A stretch of 43,091 bases of DNA, from positions 1-43,091 of the forward strand of contig CALVWU010000003.1 in NCBI GenBank assembly GCA_944367955.1, written 5' to 3'. The notes beneath the pieces were generated by a model. That model was not told the origin of the DNA, did no database searches, and worked only from the letters and a program-made list of their open reading frames with translations. This DNA comes from an uncultured Clostridia bacterium. GTDB lineage: Bacteria; Bacillota; Clostridia; Christensenellales; Borkfalkiaceae. How positions within the stretch are numbered: position 1 is the first letter of the stretch; each line of letters opens with the position of its first letter. Both the position numbers and the translations under genes were made by a program. Below, in pieces: positions 8,230 to 15,414 of the stretch.

Positions 8230-8415
8230 TCAGTCTGGCAGTTTTACGCCGTTTTCGGCCGCCTTTTGGTCAAGTTTTTCGTCGATATACTTTTCGCACT
8301 TGCACATAAAGTCGTCCTGGTTCTTCTTTACAAGCTTTCTAAGCTTGCAACTGTTCGCAATTACGAGCGCGCCGCCCGCCATGCCCAAAACAAGGCCTGC
8401 AATAAATTTTTCCAT
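8230..8415 (-). CDS. small single-pass membrane protein, YtxH-like
   Basis: The 61-residue protein has one N-terminal membrane segment (FIAGLVLGMAGGALVIA, residues 4-20) and a charged cytoplasmic tail with short helices. This layout recalls the YtxH group, but the sequence is too short for a firm family call. AAAGGAG stands 5 bases before the ATG, which supports real translation. It lies 138 bp downstream of the Myb/RsfA-like gene on the same strand, with no terminator between, so the two are probably cotranscribed. Confidence 0.8.
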   Translation of the reverse strand: MEKFIAGLVLGMAGGALVIANSCKLRKLVKKNQDDFMCKCEKYIDEKLDQKAAENGVKLPD

Positions 8416-8553
8416 AGTACTCCTTTAAGGCTAAGCTCCGCGCATATGCCGCGCAATGACGGCAGCGGCGGAGTGCCTTGCCATATGAGTATGGGCAAAA
8501 TACGGCAAAATATTACGGTATATATTGTCCGGTTGAAAATAAAACCCGCGGTA

Positions 8554-9150
8554 CTATTGCAAATTTTTGATCTGCAGCCGCAGCAGTCTGTTTTCGTCGC
8601 CCAGCTTTTTCACCAGCGCGGTAAGCCTGGCGTTCTCTTCCCTGATAGCGGCGGTCATGTTGTCGTACAGCTCGTTTATTCTGTCTTCGACGCGCTTCTG
8701 TCCGTCGGGCGAAGAATCCAGTTCGCATTCGCGCATTATTTCGCGTATGCGTTCGGGCTGCTTTGTAAGCACGTTGCGGTATTTGTTCTGATAGCGCAGC
8801 ATCAGCTTGTCGTCGCCGCCCGCAAGGTTCAAAACCGCTCTCCGCACCGAAACTCCGCGGCTCTTCTGTTCGAGAATGGCGCGCAGTATCCTGTCGGTCT
8901 CCTCGTCGGTAAAGGGCTGTATGCGCCCCGCTTTAAGGTCGGTGCCTTTAAGCACTTTTTTAACGTCTTTGTCGCCCGCCCTCTTCAACAGCGCGTAGTA
9001 ATAATTTCTTACGCTGCCCTTCGCTCGGCCGGTGTCGGCGGCGTATTCTTCGAATATGCGCGTAAGAGTTTTGCCCTTCATCTTGCCCGCGCACACAAAT
9101 TTTACAAGACTGCTCGCCTCTTCGGCGGTGTATCCGTTTATCTTATTCAT
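8554..9150 (-). CDS. tandem Myb/RsfA-like DNA-binding protein with C-terminal coiled coil
   Basis: The 198-residue protein contains two related helical modules. The first is residues about 6-65 (GYTAEEASSLVKFV ... GSVRNYYYALLKRAG) and the second about 75-135 (PFTDEETDRILRAI ... LMLRYQNKYRNVLTK). Each looks like the Myb/SANT-type repeat of the prespore regulator RsfA. A coiled coil follows at about 150-198 (REENARLTALVKKLGDENRLLRLQIKN). I infer a dimeric DNA-binding regulator; its targets are unknown. The start at 9150 has the ribosome site AAGGAGG, while an upstream frame to 9186 lacks one. The gene is divergent from the unknown gene at 9218. Confidence 0.75.
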   Translation of the reverse strand: MNKINGYTAEEASSLVKFVCAGKMKGKTLTRIFEEYAADTGRAKGSVRNYYYALLKRAGDKDVKKVLKGTDLKAGRIQPFTDEETDRILRAILEQKSRGVSVRRAVLNLAGGDDKLMLRYQNKYRNVLTKQPERIREIMRECELDSSPDGQKRVEDRINELYDNMTAAIREENARLTALVKKLGDENRLLRLQIKNLQ

Positions 9151-9179
9151 GGTGCCTCCTTGTGTCGTTTTGGATGTTA

Positions 9180-9207
9180 TTGACATAATTTCGGCGGCTT
9201 ATACATT
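9180..9207 (+). promoter_or_regulatory. candidate promoter of the unknown gene at 9218
   Basis: TTGACA (9180-9185), 16 bp, TACATT (9202-9207). The expected start near 9214 would leave only a few leader bases before the ATG. A better-looking TATAAT at 9209-9214 is too close to the ATG and has no -35. Confidence 0.5.
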
Positions 9208-9217
9208 TTATAATAAT

Positions 9218-10180
9218 ATGACGGTGTACTTTACAAGCGATCCGCCCGCATGGTTGCGGTTGGGCGGCGAATATGCGGGGGTTATCGATGGTTTTGTGCG
9301 GCGCGCGGAACTCGCTTTCGAACAGCCGCTGCCCGTTGAGGCATATCCCGGCAACAATTTTTCGCCGCTTAATTTCTTTATGGACGAGGCGTTCTTCGCT
9401 TCGCCTCCCGACTTCGCGCGGGTATATCTGATGGGCGGCGACGCGCTGGTGCGCCTCTTCGGTTATCCGCCCAAGGACTGCGCCCTGCGGCCGCTTGCGC
9501 AGACAAGGTTTTTCGACAACCTCGTAACGCTGTGTTCGCGCGGAGGGGTGGTGCTTTGCCGCGAAAAACCGGGCGACGTGCGGCTCTTCGAACTGCCCTC
9601 AGGCTTTGCGTCGGCCGGCTTCGAAAGCGGAAAAATAGGCGGATTTCCCGTATTGTTCATATATTGCGAAGGCGGCCTCGCCGTGCTTTCGCAACAGGGG
9701 GATCTGATTTTCAACGACGGCGTTAAAAGCTATTCGCAGGGCGATATGTTGGGGGTAACGCGCGCTTTCGAAACCTGTGCGGGGGCCGTGGCCGAAAGCT
9801 TGTATTCCTACGACGGCAATGCACTTTCGCTCGTTTCCTCGCGCACGGCGTTCACCCGTCCCGTTCCGACCGAATCTCGCCACTTCGCGTTTTTTGAAAG
9901 CGTGCTCGCGCACGGCGACTCTTCGGTTTATCTCAACGCCGAGCTGAGGGCGCGCGCCGACGAGCTGGGCGGTTATTTGGGCGACTTTGCCGAAGTGCTT
10001 GTGCCGCCGCGCAAATTTTACGACCTCACCGGCGAACGGCTTGCGGCGGGGCTGGCCTATCCGCTGTCCTCAAATCTGTACCGCGTAAAATTTTATGCGG
10101 CCGACACTGCGGACGGCCTCGTCTGCAACATCCGCTCCGTCGACTACCCGCCCCGCACGGCTCAGGCCGCGAGGTCTTAA
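9218..10180 (+). CDS. conserved-looking protein of unknown function
   Basis: The 320-residue frame has the GC-rich codon use of its neighbours and ends before a good terminator, so it is very probably real. I do not recognise the family. It has no signal peptide, no membrane segment and no catalytic motif I can name. The middle holds a hydrophobic beta-rich stretch (GGFPVLFIYCEGGLAVLSQQ, about residues 140-160) followed by FNDGVKSYSQGD, and the C-terminal part reads FAEVLVPPRKFYDLTGE. The ATG at 9218 is chosen because the frame upstream runs through the divergent gene's promoter. No Shine-Dalgarno is present. Confidence 0.7.
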   Translation: MTVYFTSDPPAWLRLGGEYAGVIDGFVRRAELAFEQPLPVEAYPGNNFSPLNFFMDEAFFASPPDFARVYLMGGDALVRLFGYPPKDCALRPLAQTRFFDNLVTLCSRGGVVLCREKPGDVRLFELPSGFASAGFESGKIGGFPVLFIYCEGGLAVLSQQGDLIFNDGVKSYSQGDMLGVTRAFETCAGAVAESLYSYDGNALSLVSSRTAFTRPVPTESRHFAFFESVLAHGDSSVYLNAELRARADELGGYLGDFAEVLVPPRKFYDLTGERLAAGLAYPLSSNLYRVKFYAADTADGLVCNIRSVDYPPRTAQAARS

Positions 10181-10202
10181 AGTGTTTTTCCTCTCCGCTT
10201 AT

Positions 10203-10253
10203 GCGCCCGAATGCGGACGAACTCTCGCGCCTGCGAATGCGGGCGTTTTTTTG
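10203..10253 (+). terminator. probable intrinsic terminator of the unknown gene
   Basis: CGCCCG (10204-10209) pairs with CGGGCG (about 10240-10245) around an irregular inner stem, followed by seven T. Confidence 0.65.
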
Positions 10254-10311
10254 TTTTTCGCGGCGCAAAGGGGCGGCGCGGCATTATTTTTATAAAAACT
10301 TTACAATTGAC

Positions 10312-10340
10312 TTGACAGGTGTAAAGTTTTACTGTAAACT
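10312..10340 (+). promoter_or_regulatory. promoter of the nadB-nadC-niaR operon with candidate NiaR operator
   Basis: TTGACA (10312-10317), 17 bp, TAAACT (10335-10340). Between and over these lies the imperfect palindrome ACAGGTGTAAAGTTTTACTGT (10315-10335), whose core GTAAA-GT-TTTAC is perfect. An ACAGGTGT-type half-site is what I recall for NiaR boxes in Firmicutes, and the repressor gene is third in this operon. A second TTGACT overlaps at 10307. Confidence 0.75.
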
Positions 10341-10388
10341 ATCAGCAAACGCGGGCGTGTCCCGCTTGGAGAAATAAGGAAAGATAAC

Positions 10389-11720
10389 ATGATTAAGCTT
10401 GAAAAGCGGTACGACGTTATAATCGTGGGCACGGGCGTTGCGGGTCTGAACTGCGCGCTCAACGTTTCGCCCGAAAAGAGCGTGCTCGTCATCTGCAAGG
10501 AATCGCCCGACAAGTCGGACAGCTATCTCGCCCAGGGAGGAATATGCAGACTGCCCGAACAGGACGACTACCAATGCTATTTTAACGATACCATGCGGGC
10601 GGGGCATTACGAAAACAATCCCGCGGCCGTCGACGCCATGATACGCGGCTCGCAGGAGGTCATCGACGACCTCATAGGCTACGGCGTCGATTTTGCGCGC
10701 AACGGGGACGGTTCGCTCGCATATACAAAAGAGGGCGGCCACTCCCGTCCCCGCATATGCTTTCACGAAGACACCACGGGGCGCGAAATAACCACCCATC
10801 TAATGTCGGCCGCGCGCTCCCGCCGCAATATACTCATCGTGCCGTATATAACCATGCTCGATATAATCTGCGACGGCTCGGCCTGCTACGGCATAGTGGC
10901 CAGGGACGGCAAAAACGGCCGGCTGTACAGGCTGTTTGCCGACTACACCGTGCTCGCTTCGGGCGGAGTGGGGGGAGCGTTCGAAAACTCCACCAACTTC
11001 CGCATTCTCACGGGCGACGCGTTGGCGATATGCATGCGGCACGGCATACCCGTGGATCACATCAACTATATCCAGATACACCCCACCACGCTGTACACCA
11101 AAAAGAAGGGCAGGCGGTTTCTCATTTCGGAATCCGTCCGCGGCGAGGGCGCGGTGCTGCTCGATAAAAACTTTAAAAGGTTCACCGACGAATTGCAGCC
11201 GCGCGACATAGTCACGGCCGCCATACGCGACCGGATGACAAAGGACGGCACCGACTTTGTGTGGCTGGACATGCGCCCCATCCCGCGCGAAGAGATCATG
11301 AACCACTTCCCCGGCATAGTGCAGCACTGCCTGAACGAGGGATACGACGTCTTCCGCGAATGCATACCGGTAGTGCCCGCCCAGCACTATTTTATGGGGG
11401 GCATCCGCTCGGATACCAAGGGTGCGACGACCATGCCCCGCCTGTATGCCGTGGGCGAAACCTGCTGCAACGGCGTACACGGCAAAAACCGTTTGGCGTC
11501 CAATTCGCTTTTGGAAAGCCTGTTGTTTGCCAAGCGCGCCGCGCAGGACATTAATTCGGGTTATTCGCCGATAGATATGTCGGCGGCAACCGCGGCCGAA
11601 GCCGCGCTCGATCTTTCAAAGTATTCCAACCCCACCAGGCTTTTAAACGAGTACAGGGCCGAAGTCCGCGCCGAAATAGCCCGCTGCGCGGCCGCCGAAA
11701 GCAAAGACGGCGCAAACTGA
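10389..11720 (+). CDS. nadB: L-aspartate oxidase
   Basis: The 443-residue flavoprotein oxidises L-aspartate to iminoaspartate, the first step of de novo NAD synthesis. The FAD-binding GTGVAGL is at about residues 15-21; QGGI, the HSRPRICF segment and RGEGAVLLD fit the succinate dehydrogenase/NadB fold. HYFMGGI and LYAVGE near the end are family signatures. It is about 100 residues shorter than E. coli NadB because most of the C-terminal helical domain is missing, as in many clostridial forms. The ribosome site is AAGGA. It heads an operon with nadC and niaR. No nadA is present in the window. Confidence 0.95.
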   Translation: MIKLEKRYDVIIVGTGVAGLNCALNVSPEKSVLVICKESPDKSDSYLAQGGICRLPEQDDYQCYFNDTMRAGHYENNPAAVDAMIRGSQEVIDDLIGYGVDFARNGDGSLAYTKEGGHSRPRICFHEDTTGREITTHLMSAARSRRNILIVPYITMLDIICDGSACYGIVARDGKNGRLYRLFADYTVLASGGVGGAFENSTNFRILTGDALAICMRHGIPVDHINYIQIHPTTLYTKKKGRRFLISESVRGEGAVLLDKNFKRFTDELQPRDIVTAAIRDRMTKDGTDFVWLDMRPIPREEIMNHFPGIVQHCLNEGYDVFRECIPVVPAQHYFMGGIRSDTKGATTMPRLYAVGETCCNGVHGKNRLASNSLLESLLFAKRAAQDINSGYSPIDMSAATAAEAALDLSKYSNPTRLLNEYRAEVRAEIARCAAAESKDGAN

Positions 11721-11747
11721 CAGGCACTGTCGAAAGGAGGATTTTTT

Positions 11748-12608
11748 ATGGACGGCGTTACGATGACTTTAAATTGCGACAAGCTTATAAAGATGGCTCT
11801 TGCCGAGGATATAACAAGCGAAGACGTGTCGGCAAATGCGGTAATTCGCACATATGTCAAGGGCAACGTGCAGCTTATATGCAAGCAGAGCGGCGTCATA
11901 TGCGGCCTCGGCGTGTTTGCCCGCACATTCGAACTGCTCGATCCCGCCACGCAGACAAAACTGTACGTTCGCGACGGCGACGGCGTAACCGCGGGGCAGC
12001 TCCTCGGCGAGGTGACGGGCGATATACGCGTGCTTTTGTCTGGCGAGCGCACCGCGCTCAACTTTTTGCAGCGTATGAGCGGCATAGCAACCTACACCCG
12101 CAGAGTGTCGGATATGTTAAAGGGAAGCAAAACAAAGCTGCTCGATACCCGCAAAACCACGCCCAATATGCGCGTATTCGAAAAGTATGCCGTAAAGGTG
12201 GGGGGCGGGGCGAACCACCGCTACAATCTCTCCGACGGCATTCTTTTAAAGGATAACCACATAGGCGCGGCGGGCAGCATAAAAAAGGCCGTGGCCATGG
12301 CGCGCGAATACGCGCCCTTCGTTCGCAAGATCGAAGTGGAGGTGGAAAACCTTGATATGTGCCGCGAGGCGTTGGAAGCCGGCGCGGATATAATCATGCT
12401 CGACAATATGTCGCCCGCCGAAATGACGGAGGCGGTTAAACTTATCGGCGGTCGCGCGCTCACCGAATGCAGCGGCAACGTTACGGCCGAAAATATCGAC
12501 AGGATAATCCAAACGGGCGTCGACTATGTTTCGTCGGGCGCGCTGACGCATTCCGCGCCCATACTCGACCTGTCGCTTAAAAATCTTCATCCCGTACAAA
12601 ACGATTAA
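11748..12608 (+). CDS. nadC: nicotinate-nucleotide pyrophosphorylase (quinolinate phosphoribosyltransferase)
   Basis: The 286-residue enzyme turns quinolinate and PRPP into nicotinate mononucleotide, CO2 and pyrophosphate. The family motifs are clear: GERTALNFLQRMSGIAT (about 104-120), DTRKTTPNMRVFEKYAV (about 138-154), HRYNLSDGILLKDNHI, EVEVENLD and IMLDNMSP. The length is typical. Alternative ATG codons near the start (11748 and 11763) both fit, but GAAAGGAGG precedes 11748. It is 27 bp downstream of nadB and 33 bp upstream of niaR, so all three should share one mRNA. Confidence 0.97.
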   Translation: MDGVTMTLNCDKLIKMALAEDITSEDVSANAVIRTYVKGNVQLICKQSGVICGLGVFARTFELLDPATQTKLYVRDGDGVTAGQLLGEVTGDIRVLLSGERTALNFLQRMSGIATYTRRVSDMLKGSKTKLLDTRKTTPNMRVFEKYAVKVGGGANHRYNLSDGILLKDNHIGAAGSIKKAVAMAREYAPFVRKIEVEVENLDMCREALEAGADIIMLDNMSPAEMTEAVKLIGGRALTECSGNVTAENIDRIIQTGVDYVSSGALTHSAPILDLSLKNLHPVQND

Positions 12609-12641
12609 GGAGCGCGCGGCCGCGCGCAAAGGAGCAATACA

Positions 12642-13151
12642 ATGAAGGCAACCGAGCGTCGCAACGAAATTTTAAGTCTGCTCGGCAACACGTCGTCGCC
12701 CATGCCGGCGGGGGCCTTGTCCGAACGCTTTGCCGTGTCTCGTCAGGTGATAGTGCAGGACGTGGCCATTCTGCGCGCCAACGGCTATGACGTAATATCC
12801 ACCAACCGCGGCTATGTGCTCGGCGGCGCGGCCAGGGCGCAGCGCGTGTTCAAGTGCCGCCACACCCTCGGCGAGCTGGTCGAGGAGGCCGAACTGATAA
12901 TAAACGGCGGCGGCAAGGTAGAGGACGTGTTCGTGAACCACCGCGTATACGGCCGCATATCGGCGCGGCTCGATCTCATAACCAAAACGCATGCCGAAGA
13001 GCTGCACCGCTCTCTTGTTTCGGGGGCGTCAAAACCGCTTATGAGCGTTACCGACGGCTATCACTATCACACGGTTTCGGCCGACGGAGAAGAACGGCTT
13101 GACGATATAGAGCGCGCGCTGCGCGCCCGCGGGTTTCTTATAGAGATATAA
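12642..13151 (+). CDS. niaR: NiaR-type transcriptional repressor of NAD synthesis
   Basis: The 169-residue protein has an N-terminal HTH_11 domain (SERFAVSRQVIVQDVAILRANGYD, about 28-51) and a C-terminal 3H domain with conserved histidines (CRHTLGEL, FVNHRVYG, KTHAEELH and YHYH). NiaR proteins bind nicotinic acid through a metal and then repress NAD synthesis and niacin uptake genes. Its position after nadB-nadC and the palindrome in the operon promoter point to autoregulation. The ribosome site is AAAGGAG. No terminator is seen before the rpsB promoter 40 bp downstream. Confidence 0.93.
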   Translation: MKATERRNEILSLLGNTSSPMPAGALSERFAVSRQVIVQDVAILRANGYDVISTNRGYVLGGAARAQRVFKCRHTLGELVEEAELIINGGGKVEDVFVNHRVYGRISARLDLITKTHAEELHRSLVSGASKPLMSVTDGYHYHTVSADGEERLDDIERALRARGFLIEI

Positions 13152-13189
13152 TGCCCGCGCAAAATGTTGGAAAACTCACCGTATTTTGC

Positions 13190-13218
13190 TTTACAAAGGG
13201 GCAAAATTCTGATAAAAT
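13190..13218 (+). promoter_or_regulatory. sigma-A promoter of rpsB-tsf
   Basis: TTTACA (13190-13195), 17 bp, TAAAAT (13213-13218). Confidence 0.8.
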
Positions 13219-13224
13219 ATCAAC

Positions 13225-13341
13225 GCTGTAAAAATTCACACCCGCATGGCAGGCGACCCGTGGCGGAAAAATTCATTTCGCATTCCGCAATAATCGCTTA
13301 AACAAACTGCGCTTGCGGGGAGGTTTAACGGAGGAATTAAA
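13225..13341 (+). promoter_or_regulatory. rpsB 5' leader, possible S2 autoregulatory structure
   Basis: About 115 bases of leader separate the start point from rpsB. It contains a GCGGAA/TTCCGC stem and a GC-rich stretch before the ribosome site GGAGG. Autoregulation by S2 is known in other bacteria; here it is only suggested by the leader length. Confidence 0.35.
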
Positions 13342-14130
13342 ATGGCAGTTATAACAATGAAGCAGCTTCTCGAAGCCGGCGTTCACTTCGGCCACCAGAC
13401 CAGAAAGTGGAACCCCAAAATGAGCAAGTATATCTTTGCCGCGCGCAACGATATTCACATCATCGACCTTCAGCTTACCGTCGGCCTTGTCGAAGAGGCC
13501 TACAAGTTTGTTGTGGAAACGGTAAAAGAGGGCAAGTCCATTCTGTTCGTGGGCACCAAAAAGCAGGCTCAGGAAGCCATCAAGGAAGAGGCCGAACGCT
13601 GCGGCATGTACTATGTGAACTCCCGCTGGCTGGGCGGCACTTTGACCAACTTCAAAACCATCCGTTCGCGCATCGACAGAATGGTAAAACTTGAAAAGAT
13701 GGAAGAGAGCGGCGAGTTCGATCTTCTTCCCAAGAAAGAAGTTGCCAAACTCAAAGAGGAGATGACCAAGCTTCAAACCAATCTCGGCGGCATCAGAAAC
13801 ATGAACAAGATGCCCGGCGCGATGTTCGTGGTGGATCCCCATAACGAAGACATCGCCGTCTCCGAAGCCCGCAAGCTTCACATCCCCGTGATCGCCATCA
13901 CCGATACCAACTGCGATCCCGATCTCATCGACTACGTTATCCCCGGCAACGACGACGCTATCCGCGCCATCAAGCTTATTTCAAGCGTAATGGCCAACGC
14001 CGTTATCGAGGCAAACCAGGGTGAAACCCCCGTTGCGGAAGAAGCTCTCGAAGAAAAGGCCGCAGAGCAGCTGGCTCAGCCCGAATCTCTCGAAGAGGCC
14101 GTTGAAGCCGCAGAGCAGTCCGCAGAATAA
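13342..14130 (+). CDS. rpsB: 30S ribosomal protein S2
   Basis: The 262-residue protein begins [19 protein letters not shown] and contains the S2 segments [26 protein letters not shown] and [13 protein letters not shown]2 binds late to the small subunit and is needed for S1 and mRNA binding. The C-terminal tail beyond about residue 225 is acidic ([16 protein letters not shown]), which is variable in the family. The ribosome site GGAGG precedes the ATG. It is cotranscribed with tsf, 52 bp downstream. Confidence 0.99.
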   Translation: MAVITMKQLLEAGVHFGHQTRKWNPKMSKYIFAARNDIHIIDLQLTVGLVEEAYKFVVETVKEGKSILFVGTKKQAQEAIKEEAERCGMYYVNSRWLGGTLTNFKTIRSRIDRMVKLEKMEESGEFDLLPKKEVAKLKEEMTKLQTNLGGIRNMNKMPGAMFVVDPHNEDIAVSEARKLHIPVIAITDTNCDPDLIDYVIPGNDDAIRAIKLISSVMANAVIEANQGETPVAEEALEEKAAEQLAQPESLEEAVEAAEQSAE

Positions 14131-14182
14131 ACGAACATACAAAATTCTATATTAATAAATTTTTAAGGAGAGGTAATTAGTC

Positions 14183-15088
14183 ATGGCATTCACCGCAAAA
14201 GACGTTATGGCTCTGCGCGACAAGAGTGGCGCGGGCATGCTCGACTGCAAAAAGGCACTCATCGACGCCGACGGCGATATGGAAAAGGCCGCCGAACTGC
14301 TCAGGGAAAGGGGCATTGCAAAGGCCGTTAAAAAGGAATCGAGAATAGCCGCCGAAGGCGCGGTAGGCGCGTATGTCTGCCCCGAATGCGGCGTGGGCGT
14401 ATTGCTTGAAATCAACTGCGAATCCGACTTCGTGTCCAAGGGCGAAAAGTTCCAGGGCATCGTTGCGGCCGTGGCAAAGGTGATCGCCGAAAACAAACCC
14501 GCCGATCTCGACGCTTTGAACGAGTGCAAGATAGGCGGCGAAACGGTTAAGGAATACATCACTTCCAACACCGCCGTAATCGGTGAAAAAATATCCATCC
14601 GCCGTTTCGAAGTATACGAAACGACCGGCAAGATCGAAACTTATATCCACATGGGCGGCAAAGTAGGCGTTATGATCGACGCAGTTGATTTTACCGCCGG
14701 CTCCGAAGAGACCCTTCACGACATCGCTTTGCAGATAGCGGCTTCCAATCCCGGCTATGTAAATGAATCCGACGTTCCCGCCGAAGTGCTTGCCAAGGAA
14801 AAGGAGATCATGCTCGTTCAAATGCAAAACGATCCCAAAAACGCAGGCAAACCCCAAAACATTCTCGAAAAGATCGTTATGGGCAAGATGGGCAAGTTCT
14901 ATTCGGAAAACTGCCTTATGGAGCAGGCTTTCGTAAAGGACGACAGCCAAAAGGTTTCGGCCGTTATCGGCAACAAGTTCAAGGTTGCCCGCTTCGTCCG
15001 TTGGGAAATGGGCGCGGGCATCGAAAAGAAGCACGAAGACCTTTCCGAAGAAGTGGCAAAGCAGGTTGCCGCCATGAAAAAGAACTGA
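14183..15088 (+). CDS. tsf: translation elongation factor Ts
   Basis: The 301-residue protein exchanges GDP for GTP on EF-Tu. The N-terminal UBA-like domain (VMALRDKSGAGMLDCKKALIDADG) and the core motif NCESDFVSKG (normally NCETDFVAK) are clear. The segment before that core reads AYVCPECGVGV, where most EF-Ts proteins have a histidine/glycine-rich strand, adding an unusual CPEC pair. The ribosome site is AAGGAGAGG. It ends the rpsB operon at a strong terminator; the usual next gene, pyrH, lies 4.2 kb away. Confidence 0.98.
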   Translation: MAFTAKDVMALRDKSGAGMLDCKKALIDADGDMEKAAELLRERGIAKAVKKESRIAAEGAVGAYVCPECGVGVLLEINCESDFVSKGEKFQGIVAAVAKVIAENKPADLDALNECKIGGETVKEYITSNTAVIGEKISIRRFEVYETTGKIETYIHMGGKVGVMIDAVDFTAGSEETLHDIALQIAASNPGYVNESDVPAEVLAKEKEIMLVQMQNDPKNAGKPQNILEKIVMGKMGKFYSENCLMEQAFVKDDSQKVSAVIGNKFKVARFVRWEMGAGIEKKHEDLSEEVAKQVAAMKKN

Positions 15089-15116
15089 TGTAAAATTCAA
15101 GTTCGAATCTTCTTTT

Positions 15117-15154
15117 GCACCGCACGCGCTCTGTATCGCGTGCGGTGCTTTTTT
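15117..15154 (+). terminator. intrinsic terminator of rpsB-tsf
   Basis: A perfect 12-bp stem GCACCGCACGCG (15117-15128) with CGCGTGCGGTGC (15137-15148), then six T. Confidence 0.95.
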
Positions 15155-15288
15155 ATCTTGCTTAAATGTAGCAACAAAGCAATGCACCGCGGCGACAAAG
15201 AGGGAGGGCGTAAATTTTGTGCAAATTTATCGCAAATACGGCCTGTTTGCGGCCATTTTTGCTTATATTATTAAGGTAAACCTTTATA

Positions 15289-15304
15289 ATAAGGAATTCC
15301 TTAC
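15289..15304. repeat. palindromic 16-mer ATAAGGAATTCCTTAC, copy 1
   Basis: The same 16 bases recur at 34194-34209. Both copies are intergenic and contain the 14-bp palindrome TAAGGAATTCCTTA. Confidence 0.8.
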
Positions 15305-15333
15305 TATAAATATTAAAAAACGGATAAAAACGC

Positions 15334-15362
15334 AAAAAAGCCGCTGCACTGGCAGCGGCTTT
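15334..15362 (-). terminator. intrinsic terminator of rarA
   Basis: On the minus strand a stem of about 10 bp (15362-15352 with 15347-15338, four-base loop) is followed by six T (A at 15334-15339). Confidence 0.9.
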
Positions 15363-15414
15363 AAAGTTAAGGCGCGGGCGGATAAACGGGGATCTTTCGC
15401 GCGCAAGCGGCGGA

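Larger units (their letters stand above)
15089..15414. other. convergent intergenic region between tsf and rarA
   Basis: It holds the tsf terminator, an AT-rich middle with two adjacent palindromes (AAGGTAAACCTT at about 15274-15285 and AAGGAATTCCTT at 15291-15302), and the rarA terminator. No gene is supported. Confidence 0.7.

Noticed and set aside
15095..15115. tRNA-like GTTCGAATC T-loop after tsf
   Set aside because: The flanking bases do not form a T-stem, and no acceptor, D or anticodon arms can be found.
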